Positions 50,501 to 61,449 of a stretch of 64,000 bases of DNA are shown here, one piece after another. The stretch covers positions 5,255,001 to 5,319,000 of the forward strand of contig NZ_CP029617.1 of assembly GCF_003945545.1 (NCBI RefSeq), read 5' to 3'. Source of the DNA: Streptomyces sp. WAC 01529. Its GTDB lineage: Bacteria > Actinomycetota > Actinomycetes > Streptomycetales > Streptomycetaceae. Position 1 is the first letter of the stretch; each line of letters begins with the position of its first letter. A program made the translations under genes and the position numbers. Below the pieces are notes generated by a model. The model saw nothing but the letters and a program-made list of their open reading frames with translations. It searched no databases and had not been told where the DNA came from.

Positions 50501-53500
50501 CGGACTGCTCACCGGCCCCGGCGAGAACCGGACCGACGCGGCGGCCGCCCCGGCCGCCGCCACCGCCCGCCTCGACGACGAGCCGATCGCGATCGTCGGC
50601 ATGAGCTGCCGGCTGCCCGGCGGCGTCACCACGCCCGAGGAGCTGTGGCGCCTTGTCGCCGACGGCGTCGACGCGATCACCGGCTTCCCCGAGGACCGGG
50701 GCTGGCACGTCGACGGGGACACGGACTTCATCCCGGCCGGCGGCTTCCTCGACGGCGCCGCCGACTTCGACGCGGGCTTCTTCCGGATCAGCCCGCGCGA
50801 GGCCCTCGCCATGGACCCGCAGCAGCGGCTCGCCCTGGAATCCGTGTGGGAGGCGCTGGAGCACGCGGGCCAGGACCCGGCCGCGCTGCGCCGCACCCCC
50901 ACCGCGGTGTTCATGGGCGCCATGGCCCAGGACTACCTGCCCCGGCTGCAGGACGTGTCGGGCAACCTCGCTGGCCACGCGCTGACCGGCGGCTCCGGCA
51001 GCGTCGTGTCCGGCCGGATCGCCTACTCCCTGGGTCTTGAGGGAGCGGCCGTCACCGTCGACACCGCCTGCTCCTCCTCCCTGGTCGCCGTGCACCTGGC
51101 CGCCCAGTCGCTGCGGTCGGGGGAGAGTTCCCTGGCCCTCGCGGGCGGGGTGACGGTGATGTCGACCCCCGGCATGTTCGTGGAGTTCGCCCGGCAGGGC
51201 GGCCTCGCGGCCGACGGCCGGTGCAAGGCGTTCTCCGACGATGCCGACGGCACCGGCTGGTCCGAGGGCGTCGGCGTGCTCGTACTGGAACGGCTCTCCG
51301 ACGCCCGCCGCAACGGCCGCCGCGTCCTTGCCGTGCTGCGCGGCAGCGCGATCAACCAGGACGGCGAGAGCAACGGCCTCACCGCCCCCAACGGCCCTTC
51401 CCAGGAGCGGGTGATCCGCCAGGCCCTCGCCTCGGCCGGTCTCTCCCCCGACGGGGTCGACGCGGTGGAGGCGCACGGCACCGGCACCAGCCTCGGCGAC
51501 CCGATCGAGGCGCAGTCACTGCTGTCCGTCTACGGCCGCGACCGCGAGGAGCCACTGTGGCTCGGATCGCTGAAGTCCAACGTCGGGCACACCCAGGCCG
51601 CCGCGGGCGTCGCCGGCGTGATCAAGATGATCATGGCGATGCGGGCGGGCGTACTGCCGAGGACCCTCCACGCCGAGCAACCCTCCAGCCGGGTCGACTG
51701 GTCCTCGGGCGCCGTGCGGCTGCTTGCCGAGGAGCGCGAGTGGCCGCGGGCCGACCGCCCCTGGCGCGCCGGTGTCTCCTCCTTCGGCATCAGTGGCACC
51801 AACGCCCACGTGATCATCGAGCAGGGCGACCCCGTCGGCGCGGAGTCCGCCGGGCGTCCCGCCGGGCCGCCCCGGGGCGAGACCGTGTGGCCGGTGTCCG
51901 CGCACAGCGCCAAGGCGCTGGCCGGGCAGGCCCGCAAGATGGCCGCCGCGCTCACCGCCGACCCCGCCGCCGCCCCGGCCGACGTGGCCCTCTCCCTGGT
52001 CACCCGGCGCTCGGCCCTCGACCACCGCGCCGTGATCATCGGGGCGGACCGCGAGGAACTCCTCGCCGGTCTCGGCGCCCTCGCCGAAGGGCGCCGCGAT
52101 TCCGGTGTGGTCACCGGTCACGCGTCCGCGCCGCCCACCGTGGGCGTCCTCTTCTCCGGGCAGGGCAGCCAGCGCCTCGGCATGAGCCGGGGGCTGATCG
52201 AGGCCTTCCCCGTCTTCGCCGAGGCCTGGCGCGAGGTCTGCGCGGAGCTCGACCCCCTGCTGGAACACCCCGTCCGCATCGACGAGGTGGTCACGGCCGA
52301 ACCCGGTTCCGGGACGGCCGGACTGCTCGACGAGACGTCGATGACGCAGCCCGCCCTGTTCGCCTTCGAGGTCGCCGCCTACCGGCTCCTGACCTCCCTC
52401 GGGGTCGAACCCGAGGTGCTCGTCGGGCACTCCATCGGCGAACTGGCCGCCGCGCACGTGGCGGGCGTGTTCTCGCTCGCCGACGCCGCCCGCATGGTCG
52501 CCGCCCGCGGCCGACTGATGGGCGCGCTGCCGCGCGGCGGCGCCATGGTGGCCGTACAGGCGAGCGAGGAGGAGGTACGGGCCGCCCTGGCCGGATACGA
52601 GGAGACGGTCGCCGTCGCCGCCGTGAACGGCCCCGCGTCCGTCGTGATCTCCGGTGCGGAGGAAGCCGCCACCGAGGTCGCGGAGGCCCTGGCGGCCGAC
52701 GGCCGCAAGACGACCCGGCTGCGCGTCTCGCACGCCTTCCACTCGCCGCTGATGGACCCCATGCTCGACGAGTTCCGGCGCGTCGCCGAGTCGGTCACCT
52801 ACGCGCCCCCGCGGATCGCGGTCGTGTCGAACGTCTCCGGCGCCGTCGCCGAACCCGGCGAGCTGGAGCAGCCCGGCTACTGGGTGCGCCACGTACGCGA
52901 AGCCGTGCGCTTCGCCGACGGGGTCGCCGCCGCCGTGAAGGCGGGGGCCGAGGCACTGGTCGAGGTCGGCCCCGACGGCGTCCTGTGCGGAATGGCCGCC
53001 GACGTCCTCGCCGACGCGGCCGCCGTCGCCACACCCCTGGCCCGCAAGGGCCGCCCCGAGGCCCGCTCGGCCGCGGAGGCGCTGGCCCGGCTCCACGTCC
53101 TGGGCGTCCCGGTCGACTGGCGGAGCTACCTGGACGCCGTCGGCGCCGCGGGCCTCCCCGTCGACCTGCCCACCTACGCCTTCGACCACCAGCGCTACTG
53201 GGCCGACCCGGCAGGCCCGGCCCAGCCGCACGGCGATGTCGCGAGCGCCGGCCTGGAAGCGGTCGGGCACCCCTTCCTGGCCGCCGCGACCGAGCTTGCC
53301 GTCGGCGGACAGGTGGCGTTCAGCGGACGGATCGACCTCGCCGCCGAACCCTGGCTCGGCGACCACGCCATCTTCGGGAACGCCGTGTTCCCCGGCGCCG
53401 CCCTGGTCGACCTGGTGCTGCGCGCGATCGAGGACACCGACTGCCGCGCCGTCGAGGAACTGACCCTCCACGCACCGCTCACCCTGACCGAGGGCGCCGT

Positions 53501-55775
53501 GCGGACGCAGGTCGTCATCGGGGAGGCCGAGCCCTCCGGGAGGCGCTCCGTCGGCGTGTACTCGCGTCCGGCCTCGGCCGCCTCCGGCGCCTGGACCGCC
53601 CACGCCACCGGCCACGTCGTCCCGAGGCCGCCCGCCCGCGCCCCCATGGCGGACGTATGGCCCCCGCAGGGCGCCGAGCCGGTGGACGTGGCCGCCCTCT
53701 ACCCGGAGCTCGCCGAGCGCGGTTACGGCTACGGCCCGGCCTTCCGGGGCCTGCGCGCGCTGTGGCGGCTCGGCGACGAGGTCTACGGCGAGGTCGAGCT
53801 GCCCGCGAAGGTGCCGCACGCCACGTCCGGATTCGCCGTACACCCGGCCCTCTTGGACGCCGCGCTCCACCCGGTGCTCACGCTGATGCTGACCGACGAC
53901 CCCGACCAGGTCGTGCTGCCCTACTCCTGGTCCGCCGTCGCCCGCCACGCGCGCCCCGAAGGACGGCTGCGCGTCCGGGCCACCCGGATCAGCGCGACCG
54001 AGGTGTCCCTGGCGGTCACCGGCGCCGACGGCACGCCCGTACTGAGCGTGGACTCCCTCGCCCTGATGCCCGCCACGGCCGCCCAGCTCTCCCGGGGCTC
54101 CCTGGCCGACGCCCTGTTCGGCGTGGGCTGGACGCCCGCCGAGCAGGACCCGGAGCGTGCCGCGGGCACCGCCGACCTCGCACACGTCAGGATCGACGTC
54201 GACGGGGCGACCGACATGCCGGCGGCGGCGCGGGCGAGCGCCCGTGCGGCCCTCGCCCTGGTGCAGCGGCGGCTTGCCGACCACCACGACCGCCCGCTCG
54301 CCCTGGTCACCGAGAACGCGGTGGCGGCCCTCCCCGGCGAGACGCCCGACCCGGCGCTCGCCCCGGTGTGGGGCCTGGTGCGCTCGGCGCAGATCGAACA
54401 CGGCGACCAGTTCGTGCTCGTGGACACCGACGGCAGCGAGGAGTCGCTGCGCGCGCTCGAGCACCTGGACCCGGCCGTGCCCGAACTCGCGCTCCGCCAG
54501 GGCCGGGCCTACGTGCCGCGCCTGGTGCCCGCGCCCGCCACGGCCACCGCGCCGCGCGCGTGGGACCCGGACGGAACGGTCCTGCTGACCGGCGCGACCG
54601 GCGGTCTCGGCACCCTGCTCGCCCGGCACCTCGTCGTCGAACACGGGGTGCGCAACCTCCTGCTGCTCAGCCGCTCGGGCGCGGCCGGGGTGGCCGCCGA
54701 ACTGACCGGCCTCGGCGCCCGGGTCACGGAAGCGGCCTGCGACGTCTCCGACGCCGACGCGCTGGCCGGGCAGCTGGCGCGGATCCCCGAGGACGCGCCG
54801 CTCACCGCGGTGGTGCACATGGCGGGCGTGCTCGACGACGCCGCCGTGGAGCTGATGGCGCCCGAGCGCATCGACCGGGTCTTCGCACCCAAGGCCGACG
54901 CCGCGTGGCACCTGCACGAACTCACCAAGGGCATGGACCTGTCGGCCTTCGTCCTGTACTCGTCCGTGGTGGGCTCGGTCGGCAACGCGGGCCAGGCGAA
55001 CTACGCCGCGGCCAACGCCTTCCTCAACGCCCTCGCCGAGCACCGGGCCGAGGCGGGGCTGCCCGCGCTCTCGCTGGCCTGGGGCCCGTGGGAGACCGGC
55101 ATGGCGAGCACGCTCGGCGAGGCCGACCTGGCCCGCTTCCGGCGCCAGGGCATGGTGCCCCTGACGGCGGAGAAGGGCATGGCCCTCTTCGACGCGGCAC
55201 TCGGCTCGACGGACGCGCTGCGCCTCCCCGTCCAGATCGACAGGGGCACCCTGGCCCATGACGCGCCCGCCCTGGTGCGCACCCTGGCCACGCCCGAGCC
55301 CGCGTACGCTCCCGCGCCGCCGGAGGAGTCCCTCCCGGCCGAGGAGGACGGGCAGTCCCCGATGGTGCGCAAGCTCGCCGCACTCTCGCCCGAGCAGCGC
55401 AGCGAGGAACTGGTGAACCTGCTGCTCGAGACCGCCTCCGTGGTGCTCGGCTACTCCTCCGCCGACGACATCGACGCGGAGATGTCGTTCCAGGAGATCG
55501 GCTTCGACTCCCTCAGCGGCGTCGAGTTCCGCAACCAGGTCAAGAAGGACACGGGGGTCCACGTCCCGGCCACGGTGATCTACAACTACCCGACGCCCGC
55601 CGCCCTGGCGGAGCGCCTGCGGGAGCTGCTGTTCCCCGAGCCGGGCGCGCAGGACGAGACCGTGGCCGCCGACGACCTCGCCGGGGCTCGCGACGGCGAT
55701 CTCGACGAGGACCTCGACGGCGACCTCGACGACCTCGACATCGAAGCCCTCGTGCAGCGGGCGATATCCCAGTGA
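47562..55775 (+). CDS. Modular type I PKS, KSQ loading module and extension module 1
   Basis: This 2737-residue protein starts the chain although it is the last PKS gene. ATG at 47562 follows GGAG; no docking coiled coil precedes the first KS, as expected for a loading protein. Loading module: KS-like domain 17-430 with DTAQSSS (Gln179 replaces the active Cys, a decarboxylating KSQ), AT 536-863 with GHSQGE and YASH (methylmalonyl, hence a propionyl starter), ACP 906-980. Module 1: KS 1006-1420 (DTACSSS), AT 1526-1863 (GHSIGE, HAFH, malonyl), DH 1896-2170 ([20 protein letters not shown]), KR 2336-2560 ([17 protein letters not shown]), ACP 2610-2685 (GFDSL). The very acidic tail ([12 protein letters not shown]) ends [12 protein letters not shown], resembling the tail of the 23352 protein. 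It would deliver an enoyl chain to the 6119 protein. Confidence 0.95.
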   Translation: MDVNERVQGPVGAGRDAVAVVGMSCRVPGADGIRSFWKLLRDGEHALADAPADRWPTDIEELARHPRGGFVDGVADFDAGFFGISPREAAVMDPRQRMVLELGWTALEDACLPPESLRGSATAVFLGATGDDYASLVHRQGGDALSHHSIAGLSRGLIANRLSHQLGLHGPSLTLDTAQSSSLVAVHMACESLRSGTADLALAGGVHLNLVPESTIAFARSGALSPDCRSHTFDARANGFVRGEGAGVVVLKRLSDAIADGDSVYCVLLGGAVNHDGPGALTVPSAQAQSALLSEACRAAGVSPAQVRYVELHGTGTRAGDPVEASALAEVFGADRDAGQPLLVGSVKTNIGHLDAAAGVLGLIKVGLSMRHGLLPASLNYETPHPDIPLEQWKLRVNAAAAPWPEGARLAGVSSFGIGGTNCHLVVAAPEPMEPGPEPQPDANGVSGTRVPVTLSARTLPALRAQARQLHDWVREDTGLSPLDVGHSTATTRSSLKGRGVVLAADRDELLEGLAALADGTPSARVVTGTATDAGGVVWVFSGQGAHWVGMGKGLWDTDEVFAARMDECERLLEQYAGWSLREVLGDETALKRMDVVQPALFAVMVSLAEVWRAAGVRPDAVIGHSQGEIAAATAAGILSLADGVRLIVARAQIITEKLSGRGLMAVLDLPADQVDYEGVSVGAVNSPGTVVISGDPDGVRAAVADCRARGIRARVVPVDYASHCYHVESIRDDVLRGVAGAETTDTGVAFYSTVEAGRVDPATLDAEYWYRNLREPVRFAETVEALAAAGHAVFVEVSPHPVLAMHVAATAGSAVVQATLRRDEVETDRLLLSMSELYSRGVDLDWGDRFTGARRVPLPTYAFQRESYWIDGAAAGALTARPAPAAAPGTTPAATMSATPSAALSEQELWTLVRGEAAVLLGHADATRIGADNTFKELGFDSVTVVQLRDRLNAATGLQTPSSLAYDHPTPAALVRHLSGLLTGPGENRTDAAAAPAAATARLDDEPIAIVGMSCRLPGGVTTPEELWRLVADGVDAITGFPEDRGWHVDGDTDFIPAGGFLDGAADFDAGFFRISPREALAMDPQQRLALESVWEALEHAGQDPAALRRTPTAVFMGAMAQDYLPRLQDVSGNLAGHALTGGSGSVVSGRIAYSLGLEGAAVTVDTACSSSLVAVHLAAQSLRSGESSLALAGGVTVMSTPGMFVEFARQGGLAADGRCKAFSDDADGTGWSEGVGVLVLERLSDARRNGRRVLAVLRGSAINQDGESNGLTAPNGPSQERVIRQALASAGLSPDGVDAVEAHGTGTSLGDPIEAQSLLSVYGRDREEPLWLGSLKSNVGHTQAAAGVAGVIKMIMAMRAGVLPRTLHAEQPSSRVDWSSGAVRLLAEEREWPRADRPWRAGVSSFGISGTNAHVIIEQGDPVGAESAGRPAGPPRGETVWPVSAHSAKALAGQARKMAAALTADPAAAPADVALSLVTRRSALDHRAVIIGADREELLAGLGALAEGRRDSGVVTGHASAPPTVGVLFSGQGSQRLGMSRGLIEAFPVFAEAWREVCAELDPLLEHPVRIDEVVTAEPGSGTAGLLDETSMTQPALFAFEVAAYRLLTSLGVEPEVLVGHSIGELAAAHVAGVFSLADAARMVAARGRLMGALPRGGAMVAVQASEEEVRAALAGYEETVAVAAVNGPASVVISGAEEAATEVAEALAADGRKTTRLRVSHAFHSPLMDPMLDEFRRVAESVTYAPPRIAVVSNVSGAVAEPGELEQPGYWVRHVREAVRFADGVAAAVKAGAEALVEVGPDGVLCGMAADVLADAAAVATPLARKGRPEARSAAEALARLHVLGVPVDWRSYLDAVGAAGLPVDLPTYAFDHQRYWADPAGPAQPHGDVASAGLEAVGHPFLAAATELAVGGQVAFSGRIDLAAEPWLGDHAIFGNAVFPGAALVDLVLRAIEDTDCRAVEELTLHAPLTLTEGAVRTQVVIGEAEPSGRRSVGVYSRPASAASGAWTAHATGHVVPRPPARAPMADVWPPQGAEPVDVAALYPELAERGYGYGPAFRGLRALWRLGDEVYGEVELPAKVPHATSGFAVHPALLDAALHPVLTLMLTDDPDQVVLPYSWSAVARHARPEGRLRVRATRISATEVSLAVTGADGTPVLSVDSLALMPATAAQLSRGSLADALFGVGWTPAEQDPERAAGTADLAHVRIDVDGATDMPAAARASARAALALVQRRLADHHDRPLALVTENAVAALPGETPDPALAPVWGLVRSAQIEHGDQFVLVDTDGSEESLRALEHLDPAVPELALRQGRAYVPRLVPAPATATAPRAWDPDGTVLLTGATGGLGTLLARHLVVEHGVRNLLLLSRSGAAGVAAELTGLGARVTEAACDVSDADALAGQLARIPEDAPLTAVVHMAGVLDDAAVELMAPERIDRVFAPKADAAWHLHELTKGMDLSAFVLYSSVVGSVGNAGQANYAAANAFLNALAEHRAEAGLPALSLAWGPWETGMASTLGEADLARFRRQGMVPLTAEKGMALFDAALGSTDALRLPVQIDRGTLAHDAPALVRTLATPEPAYAPAPPEESLPAEEDGQSPMVRKLAALSPEQRSEELVNLLLETASVVLGYSSADDIDAEMSFQEIGFDSLSGVEFRNQVKKDTGVHVPATVIYNYPTPAALAERLRELLFPEPGAQDETVAADDLAGARDGDLDEDLDGDLDDLDIEALVQRAISQ

Positions 55776-55819
55776 GTACGTCCGTGCCCCGACACGCCGG
55801 ACCCGGAAGTGGTGGAGAG

Positions 55820-56977
55820 ATGAAGCCGGAAGACCTGAAGGCCGTTCGCACGTTCGTCAAGGAGTGCCTCGACGGCCGTCACACGGAACTGGACGCCTTC
55901 GACGACAAGCCCTCGGACGTCTACGACAAGTTCCGGGAGACGGGGCTCGCCAACTGGTGGCTGCCCCAGGAGCTGGGCGGCCGCGGACTCAGCCTCGAGG
56001 ACAGCGTCGAGATCGTCAACGAGATCGCCTACGGCGACGCCGGGGTGGCCTTCACGCTCTTCATCTCGGTCCTCGGCACCAGCATGGTCCAGCTGTACGG
56101 CTCCGAGGAGCTGAAGGCCCGCTACCTCAAGCCCATGGCCGACCGGGGCTCGTTCTGCGCGACGCTCGGCAGCGAGCAGGCCGCGGGCAGCGAACTGGGC
56201 AAGATCGAGACGGTCGTCAGGACGGAGGGGGACGAACTGGTCGTCACGGGCGAGAAGTTCTTCTCGACCAACACCGACTTCGCCGACTTCCTCGTCGTCA
56301 TCGCCCGCTCGGCCGAGGACCCCGAGGCGTACCACGCCGTGCTGATCCCGCGTGACACCCCGGGTGTCGAGGTCGTGCGGCGCTGGGACGTCATCGGCCT
56401 GCGGGCCTCGTACACCTACCAGGTCAGCCTGAAGGAGTGCCGGGTCCCCGCGGCGAATCGCCTCGAAGGCTCGGGCCTGCGTCTCCTCGAGATCGGTCTC
56501 AACGCCAGCCGCATCCTGATCGCCACCACCGCGCTCGGCGTGGCCCGCCGCATCCGCGACCACTGCATGACCTACGCCAAGACCAAGCCGCTGCGCGACG
56601 GCGTCCTGGTGGAGAGCCCGGTCTTCGCGCAGCGGCTCGGGCAGATGGAGATGCAGATCGACGTCATGAAGAGCCACCTCCTGCGCGCGGCCCGCGACTA
56701 CGACGCGATCATGTCGGAGCCCGATGCCGCCGCCCGCTTCCACCGGCAGGGCACCCTCAAGTCCGCCCTGACCGCCAAGATGTTCTGCGGCCAGGCGGGC
56801 TGGGATGTGGCCAGTACGGGCTCCGAGATGTTCGGCGGGCTCGGCTACACGCACGAACTGCCCGTCGGCAAGCTGATGCGCGACATCCGCTACGTCTCGC
56901 TCGTGGAGGGCGGTGACGACGTCCTGCGCGATCTGCTCTTCAGCCGGTACGTCATCCCGGTGCCCCGCCGCACCTGA
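55820..56977 (+). CDS. Acyl-CoA dehydrogenase family flavoprotein
   Basis: This protein of about 385 residues has the full acyl-CoA dehydrogenase fold: an N-terminal helical part, a central FAD-binding part ([28 protein letters not shown]) and a C-terminal part with [14 protein letters not shown], whose Glu (about 365) sits where the catalytic base is found. ATG at 55820 follows GGTGGAG. An upstream in-frame GTG at 55772 overlaps the PKS stop (GTGA), so the protein may be 16 residues longer and translationally coupled. Being in one operon with the loading PKS, it may desaturate the polyketide or a CoA/ACP-bound unit (inference). A starter-unit role is less needed because the KSQ module makes its own propionyl starter. 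Confidence 0.9.
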   Translation: MKPEDLKAVRTFVKECLDGRHTELDAFDDKPSDVYDKFRETGLANWWLPQELGGRGLSLEDSVEIVNEIAYGDAGVAFTLFISVLGTSMVQLYGSEELKARYLKPMADRGSFCATLGSEQAAGSELGKIETVVRTEGDELVVTGEKFFSTNTDFADFLVVIARSAEDPEAYHAVLIPRDTPGVEVVRRWDVIGLRASYTYQVSLKECRVPAANRLEGSGLRLLEIGLNASRILIATTALGVARRIRDHCMTYAKTKPLRDGVLVESPVFAQRLGQMEMQIDVMKSHLLRAARDYDAIMSEPDAAARFHRQGTLKSALTAKMFCGQAGWDVASTGSEMFGGLGYTHELPVGKLMRDIRYVSLVEGGDDVLRDLLFSRYVIPVPRRT

Positions 56978-57052
56978 GCGGTCCCGGTGGGATCGTTCGG
57001 TGGGGAAGGGAACGGGAACGGGGCGGGAAGGGCGGCGTACACAGTGGCGACT

Positions 57053-58126
57053 ATGTGTGCATACTCCCCGAGGAGCTCGCGGCCCAGGCTGCTGCTGGTG
57101 ATGCCAAGCCACCAACTCGTGCGGAAGGGAGCCGAGTTGGGGTTCCGGATCTGGTCCGTGTGGGATCCGTCCCAGCTGGAGGCCGACTTCGCACCGCGTG
57201 TCGAGGAGGTCTCCGAGGAGCTGCTGCTCGTCGATTTCACCGACGAGGCCGGTCTGCGCGAGGTCATCGCGCGGACCGTGCGGCGCCATGGCATCGACGC
57301 CGTGCTGCACTGCGGCGACGGCGCCTCCGTGCTGCCGGTGGCCCGGGAGGCCTGGCAGCTGGGGCTCTCCCCGAACCCGCCCGCCGTGTACGAGCGGCTG
57401 CGGGGCGGGGAGAGCCGGGAAATCGGGGAAACCGGGGAAAGCGGGGAGAGCGGGGAAGGCAACGGACCGGGGGAGGAGTGGACCCCCGCGGAGGCCCCCA
57501 GGGTGAGCGTCGAGACGCTGACCGTGCGCGGCGCCCACCACATCGTGGGGATGACCGCCCAGCGCACCACGGGGCCACCGCACTTCCTCGTGACGGGCTA
57601 CCTCCACCCGGCCCCGCTGACCGACGACGAACAGAAGATCATCGGGGCGGCGGTCGAGGAGCGGCTGACGGCCGGCGGATACCGTTTCGGGCCCGCTCAC
57701 ACCCAGGTCGCCCTGCTGCCCGACGGACCGCGGATCGTGTCCTGCCGTCCGCACCTGGGCGCCGACCGCATCCCCCTGCTCATCGAGATCGCGCGCGGGT
57801 TCGACCTGGAGGCCGCGGTCTTCACGGCCCTCTCGGGGGAGCCCCCCGTCGTGCCGAGCGCCTCCGGGTACGCAGAGGTCGGCTTCTTCCTGCTCCCCGA
57901 GGGGCGCCTCGAGACGTACACGGGTACGGAGGACATCGCCGTGACCCCCTGGGTCCGCGGCGCCCGCTTCCCGTACGCGGTCGGTGACCGGATCGCACCC
58001 CTCGGTGATCCGCGCGCCCGCCGCGCCTATGTGGTGGTCGAGGGGGACACCCCGGAGGTGACCCGCGAACGAGTCGCCAAGGCGCGCGAGGACCTCATCA
58101 CCGATGTCAGGCCCCCCAGCCGGTGA
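57053..58126 (+). CDS. Degenerate ATP-grasp-like protein lacking the ATP-binding core
   Basis: This protein of about 357 residues resembles ATP-grasp carboxylate ligases at both ends: an N-terminal Rossmann-like part (RPRLLLVMPSHQLVRKG, then LGLSPNPPAVYERLR at 103-117), and from about residue 150 VSVETLTVRGAHHIVGMTAQ and GPRIVSCRPHLGADRI. The stretch between, where the family carries its ATP-binding lysines and glycine-rich loop (over 80 residues by my memory of the family), is replaced by about 25 residues of Gly/Glu/Ser repeats. The family's metal-binding Glu in the RIVES-type motif is Ser here. It is therefore probably not an ATP-dependent ligase. The start is ambiguous: ATG at 57053, or GTG at 57044 in frame. 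It follows the dehydrogenase by about 70 bases. Confidence 0.65.
   Translation: MCAYSPRSSRPRLLLVMPSHQLVRKGAELGFRIWSVWDPSQLEADFAPRVEEVSEELLLVDFTDEAGLREVIARTVRRHGIDAVLHCGDGASVLPVAREAWQLGLSPNPPAVYERLRGGESREIGETGESGESGEGNGPGEEWTPAEAPRVSVETLTVRGAHHIVGMTAQRTTGPPHFLVTGYLHPAPLTDDEQKIIGAAVEERLTAGGYRFGPAHTQVALLPDGPRIVSCRPHLGADRIPLLIEIARGFDLEAAVFTALSGEPPVVPSASGYAEVGFFLLPEGRLETYTGTEDIAVTPWVRGARFPYAVGDRIAPLGDPRARRAYVVVEGDTPEVTRERVAKAREDLITDVRPPSR
57407..57460 (+). repeat. Six 9-bp tandem repeats inside the ATP-grasp-like gene
   Basis: Units of the form GGGGAAAGC (GGGGAGAGC, CGGGAAATC, GGGGAAACC, GGGGAAAGC, GGGGAGAGC, GGGGAAGGC) code for Gly-Glu-Ser-type triplets. They sit exactly where the ATP-binding core should be, like a deletion scar filled by slippage. 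Confidence 0.8.
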
Positions 58127-58194
58127 CGCGCACCCGGTAGTTGTGTTTTCCTTCTGGACGAAGCGAAGGCACGGGGGACGGGACACGAGACCGA

Positions 58195-58211
58195 ACATGC
58201 CTGGTGCATGT
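58195..58211. promoter_or_regulatory. Palindrome upstream of the SARP gene
   Basis: ACATGC (58195-58200), CTGGT, GCATGT (58206-58211) lies 69 bases before the SARP start in the 153-base intergenic gap. The form and position fit a dimeric repressor or activator operator. Confidence 0.4.
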
Positions 58212-58279
58212 GCCGAGGGAGACGATCTGCTCTCGCGGCAACGTGCGTCCGATCCCCTCGCTGACCGGGGGGAGCCAGA

Positions 58280-61200
58280 ATGCGGGCCACTACATCAAGA
58301 CATGTGCGGGACGACGCGAGTCCAAGGCCGGAATTCTCCGTTCTGGGATCGCTGGAAGTGCGTTGTGGCAGCGAAGTGGTGCCGGTCAACGGGGCGCTGC
58401 AACGGCGCGTCCTCGCGATGCTGCTCCTGGAGGCCGGGCGCGTCGTGCCCGTCTCCCGGTTGGTGGCGGCCGCGTGGAACGAGGAACCGCCGGACAGCGC
58501 CGAGCACCAGGTGCGCAAGACGGTCGCCAAACTGCGCGGCCGCATTCCGTACGGACCGGACATCATCGTCACCGACGGGCCCGGGTACCGCGCGGTCGTC
58601 GACACCGACCGCCTCGACCTGCTGCGCTACCAGAAACTGCTGCGACAGGCCAGGGAATCCCTCGACGCGGGGGAGGCGGAGCAGGGCGCCACGCGGCTGC
58701 GCGAGGCGCTGGCGCTGTGGCGGGGGCCGGTGCTCTCCGGTTCCGCCGGCCGCGTCGTCGACGCCGCCTCGACGGCCCTGGAGGAGCAGCGCCTGACCGC
58801 CGCCGAGCAGCTCTACGACCTGTGCATCGAAGCGGGCGAGGCCGCCGAGGTCACCAGTGAGCTGCGCGCCCTCGTCGACGAGCACCCGCTGCGCGAGACG
58901 CTGCGCTGCCGGCTGATGCTCGCCCTCTACCACTCCGGGCAGCAGGCCGCCGCGCTCGACGAGTTCGCCCGCGCCCGCGCCCACCTCGCGGACGAACTGG
59001 GCATCGACCCCGGCACCGAGCTGACCGGGCTGCACGAGCGCATCCTGCGCCAGGACCCGGCGCTCACCCGCCCGGACCGCGCCGTCGCCCGTGTCCCGCA
59101 CCAGGTGACCGAGGCCCCGCACGCGCTGCCGTTCGACGTGCCCGACTTCTCCGGCCGCGGCTCCGAGCTGGAGTGGATCTGCGACGCGGCCCGGCGCGCC
59201 CCGGAAGGCTCGCCGACGATCCTCGCCCTGGACGGCATGGGCGGCGGCGGCAAGACGGCGCTCGCCATCCGGGCGGCCCACGAACTGGCCGAGCGGTATC
59301 CGAACGGCAGCCTCTTCATCGACCTGCACGGCTTCACACCGGGCCAGACACCGCTCAGCGCCTTCCACGCGCAAGGGGACCTGCTCGCCGCCGCGGGCAT
59401 CCCCAGCGAGGAGATCCCCACGGTGCCCGCGGGGCGCGCCGCGCGGTGGCAGTCGTACATGCGGGGGCGCCGCATGCTGCTGGTCCTGGACAACGCCGCC
59501 TCGTCCGAGCAGGTGCGGGCGCTGATCCCCGCCTCCTCCGACAGCCTGGTCCTGATCACGAGCCGCCCGCGGCTGACCGGTCTCGACGGGGGCGAGTGGC
59601 TCTCCGTGGGCGCCCTTCCGGAGCTGGACAGCCACCGGCTCCTGCGCAAGACCCTCGGCGCCGAACGCGTCGAGAGGGAGCCGGACGCGGCCGCCGAGCT
59701 GCTGCGGCTGTGCGGCGGACTGCCTCTGGCGGTCAGGATCGCGGCCGCCCGGCTGGCGAACCGGCCGCACTGGACCGTGCAGCGGCTCGTCGAACGGCTG
59801 CGGGACCACGACCGGCGCCTGGACGAACTGACCAGCGAGGGCCGCGGGGTGGCGGGCGCGCTCCTCCTGTCGTACCAGTCCATGCCCCGCGACCAGCAGA
59901 CGGCCTTCCGGCTCCTCGGCCACCATCCCGGCCGCTACCTGGACACCTCGGAAGCCGCCGCGCTGTGGGACACCGATGTCCTCACGGCCGAGGACGTACT
60001 GGAGGAACTGGTCGACGTACGCCTCCTGGAGGCCAGGGAGCGCGGGGTGTACGCCCTGCACGACCTGGTGCGCAGCTTCGTGCAGCGGGTCGCGCAGGGG
60101 CAGCAGGCGCCGGAGGACGGACAGGCGGTGCGGCGGCTCCTCGACCACTACCTGACCACGGCCGAGAGCGCGTGCGACAAGCTCTTCCCCGGGCGGCGGC
60201 GCTTCGGGGACGGCGAAGGGGGCGGTGGGGGCGCGGGCCGGGCCCGCGACGAGTTCGACCACCACGACAAGGCGCTCCACTGGCTCGACCAGCACCGTGA
60301 CAGCCTGCTCGCGGCGGTGGACGCCGCCTACGACGGGGGACTGCTCTGGCACGCCGCGCGGCTCCCCCGCGAGCTGGGCTTCCACTCCAGCATCCGCGGT
60401 TACGACGCGAGTGCCAACGCGGCCCTGGAGAAGGGCGTCAGCGCGTCGCGGCAGCTCGGGGACCGGCCGCTGACCCGGCTGAACCTGATGAATCTGGCCA
60501 TGGGCAAATGGCGCCTCGGGCAGCTGCGCGACGCGGTCGCCCGGCTGGAGGAGGCGGTCGAGCTGTCCCGGCGGATGAAGGACGTGCAGAGCGAGGCGGA
60601 GTGCCGGGCCCGTCTCGGCCAGGCGTGCAGCAGCATGGGCGAGCTGGAACGCGCGCTGCGGCTGTGCCAGGAGGCCAACGCCTGCGCACAGCAGCTCGGC
60701 TTCACCCGGCTCGACGGCTCGTCGCTGAGCACGCTGAGCCAGATCCAGGTACGGCTCGGACGGTTCGAGGAGGCGGCCCAGTCGGCGGAGCGGGCGGTCG
60801 ACATCTTCAACTCGATCAAGGAGATCCAGCTCTCCGTCGACGCGCTGAGCAATCTCTCCCAGGCGATCGAGGGCCTCGGCCGCTTCGAGGAGGCGCTCGG
60901 CTGGGCCGACGCGGCGCTGGAACGGTGTCAGCGCATGAGCATGCCCTCCGTGCTGCCGCTCGTACTCGCCCGAAGGGCCGATGTGCTGGTGCGCATGGGC
61001 GAGCTGGACGAGGCGTCGGAGAGCGCGGGCCACGCGCTGGCCAAGGCCACCAGCAGCACCGACGACATCCACCGCGCCACCGTCCACCTCTCGGTCGGGC
61101 GCGTGCGGTACGCGCAGGGCGAGCTGGAGCTGGCCCAGGCCCAGCAGCTGCTGGCGCACGAGATCGCCTGCCGCATGGAGCTGCGCTACGACGAGGCGTG

Positions 61201-61321
61201 CGCGCTGTGGGGCCTCGCCCGCACCGCCGAGGCCCAGGGACACGAGCAGACGGCCCGCAGGCACCGCTCGGTGGCGGACAACCTCTTCGACCTCATGAAC
61301 GTGCCGGAGACCGCGCGGTGA
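58280..61321 (+). CDS. Large SARP-family (AfsR-like) transcriptional activator
   Basis: This 1013-residue cytoplasmic regulator probably activates the PKS promoters. ATG at 58280 follows GGGGGAG. Domains: OmpR-type winged helix (about 19-105), BTAD (about 110-255, with ADELGIDPGTEL near its end), NB-ARC ATPase (about 290-560) with Walker A GMGGGGKTA (about 318-326) and Walker B MLLVLDN (about 398-404), then TPR-like helical repeats (about 690-1005). The whole arrangement is that of AfsR, longer than the roughly 270-residue pathway SARPs. It has its own upstream gap with a palindrome and a strong terminator after it, so it appears to be a single-gene transcript. Confidence 0.93.
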   Translation: MRATTSRHVRDDASPRPEFSVLGSLEVRCGSEVVPVNGALQRRVLAMLLLEAGRVVPVSRLVAAAWNEEPPDSAEHQVRKTVAKLRGRIPYGPDIIVTDGPGYRAVVDTDRLDLLRYQKLLRQARESLDAGEAEQGATRLREALALWRGPVLSGSAGRVVDAASTALEEQRLTAAEQLYDLCIEAGEAAEVTSELRALVDEHPLRETLRCRLMLALYHSGQQAAALDEFARARAHLADELGIDPGTELTGLHERILRQDPALTRPDRAVARVPHQVTEAPHALPFDVPDFSGRGSELEWICDAARRAPEGSPTILALDGMGGGGKTALAIRAAHELAERYPNGSLFIDLHGFTPGQTPLSAFHAQGDLLAAAGIPSEEIPTVPAGRAARWQSYMRGRRMLLVLDNAASSEQVRALIPASSDSLVLITSRPRLTGLDGGEWLSVGALPELDSHRLLRKTLGAERVEREPDAAAELLRLCGGLPLAVRIAAARLANRPHWTVQRLVERLRDHDRRLDELTSEGRGVAGALLLSYQSMPRDQQTAFRLLGHHPGRYLDTSEAAALWDTDVLTAEDVLEELVDVRLLEARERGVYALHDLVRSFVQRVAQGQQAPEDGQAVRRLLDHYLTTAESACDKLFPGRRRFGDGEGGGGGAGRARDEFDHHDKALHWLDQHRDSLLAAVDAAYDGGLLWHAARLPRELGFHSSIRGYDASANAALEKGVSASRQLGDRPLTRLNLMNLAMGKWRLGQLRDAVARLEEAVELSRRMKDVQSEAECRARLGQACSSMGELERALRLCQEANACAQQLGFTRLDGSSLSTLSQIQVRLGRFEEAAQSAERAVDIFNSIKEIQLSVDALSNLSQAIEGLGRFEEALGWADAALERCQRMSMPSVLPLVLARRADVLVRMGELDEASESAGHALAKATSSTDDIHRATVHLSVGRVRYAQGELELAQAQQLLAHEIACRMELRYDEACALWGLARTAEAQGHEQTARRHRSVADNLFDLMNVPETAR

Positions 61322-61324
61322 GTG

Positions 61325-61353
61325 CCCCGCGCCGGGCGGTGCCCGGCGCGGGG
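61325..61353 (+). terminator. Terminator after the SARP gene
   Basis: CCCCGCGCCGGGC, loop GGT, GCCCGGCGCGGGG is a perfect 13-bp stem starting four bases after the stop codon. There is no U-tract, as is usual in Streptomyces. Confidence 0.75.
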
Positions 61354-61449
61354 ATCGGGCGGGTGTCCAGAGGGGAACGGGCAGGGAAGGCAAGTCGGGA
61401 GCATCAGCGGAGTCGAAAAGGCCGCCGGCCCTTCCAAAGGAGCTTCTTC

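Noticed and set aside
57053-58126. Calling this gene a biotin carboxylase or amide ligase
   Set aside because: The ATP-binding core and a metal-binding Glu are missing, so the ligase reaction is not supported.
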